Below are positions 42,850 through 51,044 of a DNA stretch of 62,325 bases, in pieces (position 1 is the first letter of the stretch; the number at the start of each line of letters is the position of its first letter). A model generated the notes under the pieces. It had not been told where the DNA came from. It searched no databases and saw only the letters and a list, made by a program, of their open reading frames with translations. The translations under genes and the position numbers were made by a program. Source of the stretch: Anaerolineales bacterium (GTDB lineage: Bacteria; Chloroflexota; Anaerolineae; Anaerolineales; Villigracilaceae); assembly GCA_020060235.1 (NCBI GenBank), contig JAGVAO010000230.1:1-62325 (forward strand), read 5' to 3'.

Positions 42850-44280
42850 TCAGGGGGTCAGTTCGGCGGGTTTGAAGCATGGCTGGTAGTTGTTTCCGAT
42901 GACCAGGACGTAATCGACCTTGCTGTTGCTGTCCGGCGCGCTGACGAGGGCCTCCGGCCCCAGCCCCAGGATGGCCAGCAGGCTGGCGGCGCGCTGCTGG
43001 TTCTGGTCTGCGCTCAGGTCGTAGAGCAGGGTAAAGGCTTGCTGGCGGTCTTCGGCTGCCCCGAAAGATGTCTGGTATCCGGCATAGTTCAGCCGTTCGG
43101 CGGCCAGGGCGTCCCAGCCGTCGTACCAGGAGCCGTTGCGGATTTCGATGGTGTAGACCTGACGTTCCTGCTGGCGCGGCGAAGGCGACAGGGCTTCAGC
43201 TAGCATGACCTGGATGGCCTCGGTGTTGGGCAGCAGCACATAAGCCCCGCCGGGGGTTATCCAGGATGTCACCAGGTCTCCGGCCACGTAATAACTGCGG
43301 ATGTCGGCGTTGTTCATCTGGAAGGCCAGCGGGGCCAGGGCCAGCACGTCTGACAGGCCGATTTCGGTGTTCAGCGACGAACTGATGTCGCTGTAAAGTT
43401 GCGGCAGGCTGGTCAGGGTGTTGGTGCTCAGGGTTTGCTTGAAAATGGCGCGAATGACTTCCTGCTGGCGGCGTCCGCGGTCGAAATCGTTCGACTTCTG
43501 GCGCGAACGGGCATACCACAGCGCCAGGTCGCCGTCCATTTTGACCAGGCCCGGTCCAACGGTATAAAGCGCCCAGTTGGCCTCGTATTCGGGATTCAGT
43601 TCGGGGGAAATCAAACGCCAGTCGGTGTAGGCACAGGCAACGGGGAGTTCGATTCCGCCCAGCGTATCGACAATACGCCGAAAACCGTCGAAATCCACCA
43701 TCGCGGTCTGGTCAATCTTCAATCCAAAATTGGTCAGGATGGTGTCTTTGAGCAGGCCAGGGCCGCCGCCGGGGTAGCCGTAAATTGCGCCGTACTGGTA
43801 GGCGGTGTTGATGCGCTGCAACCCGACGGTGGGAATGTTGACCCACAGGTCGCGCGGGAAGGAAATCAGCGAAACCTGCCCGTCCCTGGGGCGGATGGCC
43901 GCCACGAGGATGGTGTCGGTGCGGTACGACGAGCCGGGGCGCAGGTCAGACCCCAGCAGCAGGTAGGTGAGCGATTCGGGCGCGTCGAGTACCGGGGCCG
44001 GGGTTTCCATGGCGGCCAGGGCTGGCTGGGTCGCTTCGGGCGTGACGGTCGGGATGGGGGTGATGGTCGCGGCGATTTCGGGCAGGGTGGGCGTTGCCAG
44101 GGCGGCTTGCGGGGCCGCCTGGGTGTTTTCTACAATTTCGGGCTGGAAAGGGGTGGGGGTTGCCGAAGGGTTAGCTGGCGCGGTGACGAGGTAATAAGGC
44201 GCGTCAGCCTGTTGGGCGGGCGAAGCGCAGCCGCCGAGGAACAGACTGGCGATGATGACGAAGAGAAGCGTCTGGCGCAT
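42850..44280 (-). CDS. LytR-CpsA-Psr (LCP) family lipoprotein
   Basis: 476 residues. The signal peptide ends in a lipobox (FLGGC, Cys about 18). A Pro/Thr-rich linker runs to about residue 105. The LCP catalytic domain (about 107-300) has LLLGSDLRPGSSYRTDTILV, SFPRDLWVNI and ARSRQKSNDFDRGRRQQEVI. A LytR_C-like C-terminal domain follows. LCP enzymes transfer glycopolymers from lipid carriers to peptidoglycan or other acceptors outside the membrane. The key Arg and Asp residues are present. It is the last gene of an operon with the GAF kinase and LysM genes. Confidence 0.92.
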   Translation of the reverse strand: MRQTLLFVIIASLFLGGCASPAQQADAPYYLVTAPANPSATPTPFQPEIVENTQAAPQAALATPTLPEIAATITPIPTVTPEATQPALAAMETPAPVLDAPESLTYLLLGSDLRPGSSYRTDTILVAAIRPRDGQVSLISFPRDLWVNIPTVGLQRINTAYQYGAIYGYPGGGPGLLKDTILTNFGLKIDQTAMVDFDGFRRIVDTLGGIELPVACAYTDWRLISPELNPEYEANWALYTVGPGLVKMDGDLALWYARSRQKSNDFDRGRRQQEVIRAIFKQTLSTNTLTSLPQLYSDISSSLNTEIGLSDVLALAPLAFQMNNADIRSYYVAGDLVTSWITPGGAYVLLPNTEAIQVMLAEALSPSPRQQERQVYTIEIRNGSWYDGWDALAAERLNYAGYQTSFGAAEDRQQAFTLLYDLSADQNQQRAASLLAILGLGPEALVSAPDSNSKVDYVLVIGNNYQPCFKPAELTP

Positions 44281-44311
44281 GGAGAGGGCTGACGGCGCGG
44301 GCCGTCACCTG

Positions 44312-45106
44312 TCAGGGGGTGGACGAGGCTTCCTGCGTGGGCGTCGATGTGTTTTCGGGGGTTACGCTTGGGGCAGGAGTCTCGGTGCTGGTGGGCGGCG
44401 GAACTGTCCAGGTTGGGCTTGGCCCCAGGGTCGGGGTTCCCGTCGCCGTTTCGGTTGGGGTCGATGTTGGCGTCTGGGTGAATGTGGATGTGCTGGTCGG
44501 CACGTTCGGCACCCGCAGTTGCTGCCCGCTGTAAATTGCGGTTGCCCCACCCAGGCAGTTGGCCTGTTGCAACTGGCTGACGCTGATGCGGTACAGCAGG
44601 CTGATGCGATAGAGCGTATCGCCGGGCTGGACGATGTAAATCACCCAGCCGGCGGGCGCGCCGCAGGCCGCGACGGTGTTGGCTGGCAGGGGCGGCACAT
44701 ACAAGAAAGCCCCGGTCACCAGTTCGTTGCTTACCAGGCAGTTGGCCTGCTGCAACTGGACGGGGCTGATGCGATAGGCTGCGGCAATCGAGGTCAGGGT
44801 GTCGAAAGGCTGGATGGAAATGGCAACCCAGCCCTCAGGCGGCAGGCAGGTGGTCGGCGGCGGCGGGAAGGTGTTGGTGGGCGATGGGGCTTCGGTCTGA
44901 ACCGGCTCGGCAGAAATATCGGGGGTGGAAAGCAATTCCAGGGTTGGGTAGGCCTCCACCTGGGCGCGTGTCGGGGTCAGGGTCGGTACGATGGCCGGAA
45001 TTAGCCCGCCTTCGGCCATTGCCAGGGCGAACCCGCCGAGAACAATCCCAACCGACAAGGCCCCCAGTAAGAAGCCGCCGCCAATTTGCCGTAAGGTGCT
45101 TCCCAT
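44312..45106 (-). CDS. Exported protein with two LysM domains
   Basis: 264 residues. An N-terminal signal anchor (about 10-32), a Thr/Pro linker and two LysM motifs follow. The first is ISIQPFDTLTSIAAAYRISP (about 93-140), the second YIVQPGDTLYRISLLYRISV (about 155-205). A low-complexity Thr/Pro/Ser tail ends it. It should bind peptidoglycan or a related glycan at the surface. Its start follows the kinase stop by one base, and the LCP gene begins 31 bases downstream. This supports a shared role in envelope assembly or monitoring. Confidence 0.9.
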   Translation of the reverse strand: MGSTLRQIGGGFLLGALSVGIVLGGFALAMAEGGLIPAIVPTLTPTRAQVEAYPTLELLSTPDISAEPVQTEAPSPTNTFPPPPTTCLPPEGWVAISIQPFDTLTSIAAAYRISPVQLQQANCLVSNELVTGAFLYVPPLPANTVAACGAPAGWVIYIVQPGDTLYRISLLYRISVSQLQQANCLGGATAIYSGQQLRVPNVPTSTSTFTQTPTSTPTETATGTPTLGPSPTWTVPPPTSTETPAPSVTPENTSTPTQEASSTP

Positions 45107-45107
45107 C

Positions 45108-47477
45108 TCATTCCTGGGGCTGCAGTTCAGGGTGCCGGGCTGGCAACAAAACGCTGAACGTCGAGCCTACGCTCGTTTCCGTATCCACCCAAATGCGCCC
45201 GCCCTGGGCTTCTGTCAGGGTTTTGGCAATCGAAAGCCCGACCCCCGTATCGCCCACCCCTTCGATTAAAGCGTTGTCGGCGCGATACAGGCGCGAGAAA
45301 ACCCGCTCGATGTCTTCCTTCGGAATTCCACCGCCCGTATCGGCGACCTGCAAAAGGACGTAGTCTTGCTCGTTTTCGCGCTCAGCGCGCACGCGCATGG
45401 TGATGCTGCCCTCGACCGGCGAAGCCGCCCCGGCGTTTTGCAGCAGGTGAATCAGGATTTGCTGAATGGCCTCGCGGTCGGCCTGGATGGGCTGGAGCGC
45501 TTCGGGCAGGTCGATGCGCAGGCTGATATTTTTCTCGCGCAACTGGCTCGACGTGTAAGCCATTGCGTTGTCGATAATCAGGTTCAGGTCGACGCTTTCG
45601 GGCTTGAGCGACATCAGCCCGGTTTCGAGGGTGGTGATTTGAATCAGGTCGTCAATCAGGCTGCCAATCCGTTCGGTGGAGGCCTTGATGCGTTCGACAA
45701 ACTTGCGCTGCAAGGCGCCTAAAATGCCCACCGATTCGCCCAACATCAGGTCGGTATAGCCGATAATCGAAGACATGGGCTGGCGAAGTTCCTGCGCAAT
45801 CGAAGCGATAACCTCGGCCTGGTCGGTGGAAAGTTTGCCGCTCGGCTGTTTTTCCAACTCAAGGAGTTTGATGTTGGCTTCGGCCAGTTGGTTTTGCAGC
45901 CGGGCGACTTCGCCCAGGGTCAGTTTGAGTTCGTTTTCGTAGTATTCATTGCCGCCGCTACCGCCCGCCTGGGCCGCTTCGACGCGCGATTTGAGTTTCT
46001 CGTTCTCGATGCGCAGGGATTCGAGCGCCCTGACCGCTTCCTTGTATTCTTCCTGCATTGCGCTGCCCTGGCCCATTTGTTCTTTCAGGGCTTCCAATTC
46101 CCTGGTCAGTTCGGCATTGCTTTCCTGGATGCGCGCCAACTGCGATTGGGATTCTTCCGAACCCTGGCGGGCCGTCTCGCGCTGCTGTTCGATTTCGGAA
46201 ATTTTTCGTCCGCGCTCGATGATGGGTACAAACGAAGTGGCGATATTGCTCAAAAAGGTCTGGTCGTCCGCGTTCCACAGGCGGTTGGAATAGGGCGAGA
46301 GCAGCAGGATGCTGCCGAAGGTGCCCTTGTCGTTCATAATCGGGACGTTGAGCAGGTTGCCAGGGTTGCTCAGGCCGAGCATATCGCCCAGACCCTTCAA
46401 GTCAGACGAGGTTGTACTGGCGGGCAGGCGCAGCGAACGCCCGCGCAGGACGGCGTTTGCCAGCATGGGCACGCTGTCCTTGTTCATCAGGCCGCCGTCC
46501 AAATTCTCTTCGCGGATTAAGTCGTAGCCGCTGCCAATGAATAGCGTATTTTTGTCGTCGCCGATAAAAATCAGGAAGCACAAATCGGCCAGCATGGCTT
46601 GCGCCACCGAACGGGCAATATGCTGGTTGATTTTGCCGGCATCTGTCTCGGCGGCCATTGCCAGCAGCGAACTGAGCGTTTTCGGGTCGGTGCTGTAGCG
46701 GCGGCGTTCGCGCAGGGCCTGGCTGGGACGGTCTGTCCCCGCCGACTCGGCCACGTTCTTCTGGAAGACCGCCACCGTCTGCGTTTTGGCCCCACTGGTC
46801 GGGGTCGGGAAGCGGTTTGGCAGGGTCAGCAGCAGCGGGAAGGCCGCCATCATGAACAGGCGCACGACGCCCGAATGGCTGCCGCCGCTTGTCCAGAAAC
46901 TATCCAGCCCAAAGCCAAGCGCAGCCAGCAGCAAGACCGCCAGCCCGTTGCCCCACCCGAGCGGGCGGCGCATGAACAAAAGCCCCAGCCCAAGCACAAT
47001 CACGAGCAGGGTAAAAATGTTCCAGACCAGGCTTTGTGTCGAAAGGTTGAAATTGTTGGGGTCGGCAACCCCGGCCTGTGAGACAACCCCAAAAACCAGG
47101 CCAATGAGAACCAGCAGGCTTAAGATTGTGGTTACTGCATCCCAGGCGCGGTTCGGTTCGGGGAAAGCCCACATCCAGACCACCCAGAGCAGGCTGAAGA
47201 CCAGCACGGCCCGGTCGAGGCTAGGCAAAACATGCGCGGCGTTCAGAACTCCCTGCCAGGCCAGCCCGCTGACGGCAAACAGGACAACCTGCCCGGCCAG
47301 CAAAAGGCCCAGTCCGAGCACCATCCGGCGCACTTGCGGGTAACCGGTTGCGCGCAGTTGGCTGATTGCCCCTTGCAAGGCCCCGGTAATCGAAAAAGCC
47401 AAGACCAGGTGATAAACCAAATTCCCTGGCGCGTTGGCAAGTAATGTGAAAATCTGTTCGAGAAACGGCATATTCAT
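45108..47477 (-). CDS. Membrane GAF histidine-kinase-like protein lacking the phospho-acceptor His
   Basis: 789 residues. About eight hydrophobic helices cover residues 1-235. A GAF domain lies at about 260-430, a coiled coil at about 435-545 and a HisKA-like helix pair at about 553-625. A HATPase_c domain (about 670-785) has VADTGGGIPKED and GDTGVGLSIAKTL intact. In the H-box SIAQELRQPMSSIIGY the position of the invariant His is Gln562 (codon at 45792-45794). It may be a pseudokinase that binds ATP and signals by protein contact, or it may heterodimerise with an active kinase. The start lies 8 bases after TATAAT; an ATG at 47471 with AGGA is an alternative. Confidence 0.88.
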   Translation of the reverse strand: MNMPFLEQIFTLLANAPGNLVYHLVLAFSITGALQGAISQLRATGYPQVRRMVLGLGLLLAGQVVLFAVSGLAWQGVLNAAHVLPSLDRAVLVFSLLWVVWMWAFPEPNRAWDAVTTILSLLVLIGLVFGVVSQAGVADPNNFNLSTQSLVWNIFTLLVIVLGLGLLFMRRPLGWGNGLAVLLLAALGFGLDSFWTSGGSHSGVVRLFMMAAFPLLLTLPNRFPTPTSGAKTQTVAVFQKNVAESAGTDRPSQALRERRRYSTDPKTLSSLLAMAAETDAGKINQHIARSVAQAMLADLCFLIFIGDDKNTLFIGSGYDLIREENLDGGLMNKDSVPMLANAVLRGRSLRLPASTTSSDLKGLGDMLGLSNPGNLLNVPIMNDKGTFGSILLLSPYSNRLWNADDQTFLSNIATSFVPIIERGRKISEIEQQRETARQGSEESQSQLARIQESNAELTRELEALKEQMGQGSAMQEEYKEAVRALESLRIENEKLKSRVEAAQAGGSGGNEYYENELKLTLGEVARLQNQLAEANIKLLELEKQPSGKLSTDQAEVIASIAQELRQPMSSIIGYTDLMLGESVGILGALQRKFVERIKASTERIGSLIDDLIQITTLETGLMSLKPESVDLNLIIDNAMAYTSSQLREKNISLRIDLPEALQPIQADREAIQQILIHLLQNAGAASPVEGSITMRVRAERENEQDYVLLQVADTGGGIPKEDIERVFSRLYRADNALIEGVGDTGVGLSIAKTLTEAQGGRIWVDTETSVGSTFSVLLPARHPELQPQE

Positions 47478-47485
47478 TTCCTGAA

Positions 47486-47491
47486 ATTATA
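47486..47491 (-). promoter_or_regulatory. -10 box of a probable leaderless promoter for the envelope operon
   Basis: TATAAT on the minus strand is followed by 8 bases and then the ATG at 47477. Divergent from the TPR gene's -10 box 38 bases away. Confidence 0.5.
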
Positions 47492-47529
47492 GCACGGCTT
47501 CATTAAAGCAGAGAAAAATACAAGCGGGA

Positions 47530-47535
47530 TATAAT
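47530..47535 (+). promoter_or_regulatory. -10 box of a probable leaderless promoter for the TPR gene
   Basis: TATAAT is followed by 9 bases and the ATG at 47545. No ribosome binding site is present. Confidence 0.5.
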
Positions 47536-47544
47536 GAACCTTGC

Positions 47545-48909
47545 ATGAATAATAAGCCGCGCCTTGCCGTTATCCTGCCTCTCATTTTACTATTATTCCT
47601 GACCCTTTACCAATCCCACACGGCAATGTTGGAGGGCGGCGGGCAATTCCTGGCTGCCTACCGTCTCAACCCCTGGCGGCACGACCTGCTCGAAAAAGCC
47701 GCCTTTGCCCGCCTCGAAGCGCAGGATGCCGGCGGCGCGATTTCCCTGTTCGAGCAGGTCCGCGAGAAAAACAACCTGACCGTCGCAGGCCAGCAGGCCC
47801 TGGCCGAAGCCTATCTCCAAACCGGCCAGCCCGAGGCCGCCCTGCGCGAGTGGCAAGCTCTCTACCAAGGCGGCCTGCGCGACAGCCAGACCCTGCTCCA
47901 GATGGCGCGCCTCTACCACCAGCGTCGCCAATTTGACCGCGAGTGGGAAGTTTCCAGCGTGGGACTCCAGTCCGAACCAGATTTGGCGGAATTTCACTGG
48001 CGGCTGGCGCTGATTAAAATGGCTGAATCGCCGCTCGAAGCCCTTCCGTTTTTGGAGCAACTCCAGGCGCTCGACCCTGGGCCTGGCTACCGCGCCGATG
48101 AACTTATCACCGCCCTTGACCGGGCCTCGCTGGTCGACTCTCCCCTGTATCACCTGGCCGCCTCGGCCCGGATTCTGGCCTCCATCGGCGAGTGGGATTT
48201 GGCCCAGTCCGCCCTCGAGCGCGCCGTCGCCGCCGACCCCGATTATGCCCTGGCCTGGGGCCTGCTCGGTGAAATCCGCCAGCAGACGGGCCGGGGAGAT
48301 GCGCTTGCCGCCCTCGAACGCGCATTATGGCTCGAACCTGCCTCGGCCCTCAACCGCGTTCACCTGGGCCTGTACTGGCAGCGGCGCGGCGAATACGGCA
48401 AGGCCAGCCCGCAGTTTGCCGAAGCCGCCCGCCTCGAGCCGCACAACCCGCTCTGGTTGGTCAACCTTGGACAGTTATCCCTGCTGCAAGGCGAGGTGAT
48501 GCAGGCTCACGACTACCACCTTCGCGCCACACAGGCGGCCCCACAGGATGCCTTTGCCTGGCGTTCCCTGGCCCTGTTCTGCCTGCAAACCGAATCCTGC
48601 CTGGCCGACGAAACCTTACGCGCCGCCCAGACTGCCTACCGCCTCGACATGGACGACTGGCAAAATGCCGACGCTCTCGGCCAGGTCTTTGTCGCCCGCG
48701 GCGACAGCCAGAGCGCCCTGACCTTCCTCTCCCGCGCCGTCGAACTGGCCCCTGCCGAGGCAGCCCCGCGCTACCACCTCGGCCTGCTGCACCTGCGTGG
48801 CGGGGATACGCGCCTGGCCCGCCAGACCCTGCAGGAGGCCCTGGCCCTCGACCCCGACGGCCCGCTGGCTGACACCATCCGCAATGTGCTGACGCGCTAC
48901 CTGCCCTGA
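47545..48909 (+). CDS. Membrane-anchored TPR protein
   Basis: 454 residues. One N-terminal signal anchor (about 7-25) precedes roughly 10-12 TPR-like helical repeats over the whole remainder, e.g. ALAEAYLQTGQPEAALREWQ, WGLLGEIRQQTGRGDALAAL and YHLGLLHLRGGDTRLARQTL. TPR arrays act as scaffolds for multi-protein complexes; this one would face outward. It is divergent from the GAF kinase-LysM-LCP operon, so a link to envelope assembly is possible but unproven. It ends just before a cruciform repeat. Confidence 0.85.
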   Translation: MNNKPRLAVILPLILLLFLTLYQSHTAMLEGGGQFLAAYRLNPWRHDLLEKAAFARLEAQDAGGAISLFEQVREKNNLTVAGQQALAEAYLQTGQPEAALREWQALYQGGLRDSQTLLQMARLYHQRRQFDREWEVSSVGLQSEPDLAEFHWRLALIKMAESPLEALPFLEQLQALDPGPGYRADELITALDRASLVDSPLYHLAASARILASIGEWDLAQSALERAVAADPDYALAWGLLGEIRQQTGRGDALAALERALWLEPASALNRVHLGLYWQRRGEYGKASPQFAEAARLEPHNPLWLVNLGQLSLLQGEVMQAHDYHLRATQAAPQDAFAWRSLALFCLQTESCLADETLRAAQTAYRLDMDDWQNADALGQVFVARGDSQSALTFLSRAVELAPAEAAPRYHLGLLHLRGGDTRLARQTLQEALALDPDGPLADTIRNVLTRYLP

Positions 48910-48915
48910 GATTTT

Positions 48916-48969
48916 GGAGTCAAAAGTCTCCCGACTTTTGCCATCCAACGTCTCCTGACGTTGGACTCC
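48916..48969. repeat. Cruciform-like repeat with CCAACGTC hairpin, copy 2
   Basis: The outer arms GGAGTC (48916-48921) and GACTCC (48964-48969) enclose two hairpins, CAAAAGTC-tccc-GACTTTTG (48921-48940) and CCAACGTC-tcct-GACGTTGG (48945-48964). Together they can form a three-way junction. The second hairpin is shared with 18789-18808. Confidence 0.65.
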
Positions 48970-48989
48970 GGCGACTCGTTTGGTACAAT
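48961..48989 (+). promoter_or_regulatory. Leaderless-type promoter of the lipoprotein gene
   Basis: TTGGAC (48961-48966), a 17-base spacer and TACAAT (48984-48989), then 7 bases to the GTG start at 48997. The -35 box lies inside the preceding repeat. Confidence 0.5.
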
Positions 48990-48996
48990 TTGACCC

Positions 48997-49638
48997 GTGA
49001 AAAAGCCCTCCCGCCTCATCCTGCTTTGCCTTTTCTTCCTGGCCGCGTGTTCCGGCCCATCGTTCTCTGAAATCACCACCCCGTCCGGCGGCGTGCTTTA
49101 CCAGGACGATTTCAGCAATCCCAACAGCGGATGGGGCCAGGCCGATGTCTTTCTCGGCCAGGCCGGTTACGCAGACGGGGCTTATCGTTTCAGGGTTGAT
49201 TCTCCCGGTATCGACTTCTGGGCACACCCCGGACAGGCTTATTCCTTCGCCCGCATCGAGGTGGACGCCGCCCCGCTGCCCAACACCCCGCCCGCGCGCA
49301 TGGGCCTCATCTGCCGACTGGTGGACGAGCGCAATTTCTACTTTTTTGTCATATCCAGCGATGGATATTACGGCATCGGCAAAACGCAGGATGGACAGGC
49401 CTCCTTCCTGGGCATGGAGCAAATGGCCCGCCACGAGGCCATCCACGCCGATGGGCAGGTCAACCGCCTGCGCGCCGACTGCATCGCCGAACTGCTGATT
49501 TTTTATGTCAACGACACCCTGGTCGGCTCGGCCCTCGATTCCAACTTCCCACGCGGCGATGTCGGCCTGCTGGCCGGGGCCTTCGAGCAAGGCGGGGTCG
49601 AAGTATTGTTCGATAATTTTGTGGTTTATAAGCCGTAA
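48997..49638 (+). CDS. Lipoprotein with a LamG-like beta-sandwich domain
   Basis: 213 residues, GTG start. The signal peptide ends in a lipobox (FLAAC, Cys about 18). The rest begins VLYQDDFSNPNSGWGQADVF and contains YRFRVDSPGIDFWAHPGQAY and RLRADCIAELLIFYVNDTLV. The D-D/E-F-x-N/D-P/S-x-x-x-W opening and the beta-rich pattern are typical of concanavalin-like surface domains. It resembles the C-terminal part of the lipoprotein at 29867. No enzymatic motif is visible. A GCCGCC hairpin follows the stop. Confidence 0.8.
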   Translation: MKKPSRLILLCLFFLAACSGPSFSEITTPSGGVLYQDDFSNPNSGWGQADVFLGQAGYADGAYRFRVDSPGIDFWAHPGQAYSFARIEVDAAPLPNTPPARMGLICRLVDERNFYFFVISSDGYYGIGKTQDGQASFLGMEQMARHEAIHADGQVNRLRADCIAELLIFYVNDTLVGSALDSNFPRGDVGLLAGAFEQGGVEVLFDNFVVYKP

Positions 49639-49654
49639 GCCGCCAGAAGGCGGC
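49639..49654 (+). repeat. Short GC hairpin after the lipoprotein gene
   Basis: GCCGCC-agaa-GGCGGC immediately after the stop codon and 22 bases before the mtaB start. No T-run follows, so termination is doubtful. Confidence 0.5.
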
Positions 49655-49676
49655 TGTACACCTTTACAGGTAAACA

Positions 49677-50951
49677 ATGAAAATCTACCTCGACATGGTC
49701 GGCTGCCGTCTTAACCAGGCCGAAATCGAACAAATGGCGCGCCAGTTCCGCGCCCAGGGGCATGAAATCGCCGCTTCCGCCGGGGTGGCGGACATGGTTG
49801 TCGTCAATACCTGTTCCGTGACCAGCGAAGCGGCCGCCGATTCGCGCCAGAAGATTCGCCAGGCGGCCCGCGCCGGGGCCGGGGAGGTCGTCCCGACCGG
49901 CTGCTGGACCTCGCTCGCGCCCGCCGAAGCCCTCGACCTGCCGGGAGTCCGGCGCATCGTGCTCAACGACGACAAGGACCACCTCGTGCCAGACCTGCTC
50001 GGCCTTTCGCGGCAGGAGTTCGACCTCGAGCCGCTGGCACGCTTGTCCCTGCCCGGCCTGCGCCAGCGCACCCGCGCCTTCATCAAAGTGCAGGATGGCT
50101 GCGACAACGCCTGCACCTTTTGCATCACCACCGTCGCGCGCGGGGCGGGAAAATCGCGCCCGGCTCCTGATGTGCTCGAGGACATCCGCGCTGCGCTGTT
50201 GGGCGGGGCGCAGGAAATCGTCCTGACCGGCGTGCATCTTGGCTCATGGGGGCAGGATTTCACCGCGCCCCTGCACCTGCGCGATTTGGTTGCCCTGATT
50301 TTGTCGGATACGGACACGCCGCGCCTACGCCTGTCCTCGCTCGAACCCTGGGATTTGGACGAGGGCTTTTTCTCGCTCTGGGAAAATCCGCGTCTCATGC
50401 CGCACCTGCACCTGCCGCTGCAATCGGGCAGCGATTCTGTGCTAAAGCGGATGCGCCGCAAAACCACCCCCGACACCTTCCGCGCCCTGGTCGAGGCCGC
50501 CCGCGCCGCCTGCCCTGGGGTTGCCATCACCACCGATGTCATCGCCGGGTTCCCGGGGGAAACGGACGAAGAATTCAGCGAAACTTTAAGCCTAGTTGAC
50601 GGCATCCAGTTTGCGGGTGGGCACGTCTTCACCTATTCCGCCCGGCCCGGCACCCCGGCAGCGCGGATGAAGAACCACATTCCGCGCGACATCCGCAAAC
50701 GCCGCAATGCCGTCTTGCGCGCCGCTTTTGCCGAATCGGGTTTGGCTTATCGCGAGCAGTTCGTCGGGCGGACGGCGTCTGTGCTGTGGGAATCGGCCAG
50801 TGAATTGACCGAGCAGGGCTGGAAGATGGAAGGGCTGGCGGGCAACTACATCCGCGTGACGGCGTTTGCCCCCGAAGCGCGCTGGAACCAGGTCGATGCC
50901 GTGCGGCTGGTGGGGCTGGAGGGCGAGGGGATGCGCGGCGAAATCGGATAA
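49677..50951 (+). CDS. mtaB: tRNA t6A37 methylthiotransferase MtaB
   Basis: 424 residues. A radical-SAM enzyme that adds a methylthio group to t6A at position 37 of tRNAs. The N-terminal UPF0004 domain has Cys in MVGCRLNQAE, VNTCSVTSEA and VPTGCW (second 4Fe-4S cluster). The radical-SAM domain has DGCDNACTFCITTVARG, whose C-x3-C-x2-C with ITTVARG favours MtaB over MiaB and RimO. A C-terminal TRAM-like region starts near YREQFVGRTASVLWES. All cluster Cys residues are present. Confidence 0.92.
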   Translation: MKIYLDMVGCRLNQAEIEQMARQFRAQGHEIAASAGVADMVVVNTCSVTSEAAADSRQKIRQAARAGAGEVVPTGCWTSLAPAEALDLPGVRRIVLNDDKDHLVPDLLGLSRQEFDLEPLARLSLPGLRQRTRAFIKVQDGCDNACTFCITTVARGAGKSRPAPDVLEDIRAALLGGAQEIVLTGVHLGSWGQDFTAPLHLRDLVALILSDTDTPRLRLSSLEPWDLDEGFFSLWENPRLMPHLHLPLQSGSDSVLKRMRRKTTPDTFRALVEAARAACPGVAITTDVIAGFPGETDEEFSETLSLVDGIQFAGGHVFTYSARPGTPAARMKNHIPRDIRKRRNAVLRAAFAESGLAYREQFVGRTASVLWESASELTEQGWKMEGLAGNYIRVTAFAPEARWNQVDAVRLVGLEGEGMRGEIG

Positions 50952-51009
50952 TTGCCAAAAGTCGCCGCTTACAGGATGTTTGTCACTATGGGGGTTTTTG
51001 TGGGGCCTG

Positions 51010-51015
51010 TATAAT
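51010..51015 (+). promoter_or_regulatory. -10 box of the folD promoter
   Basis: TATAAT, 29 bases before the folD ATG. The leader carries CGGAG a few bases upstream of the start. No clear -35 box. Confidence 0.5.
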
Positions 51016-51044
51016 GAAGAAGACTTACACAAAACGGAGAACCC

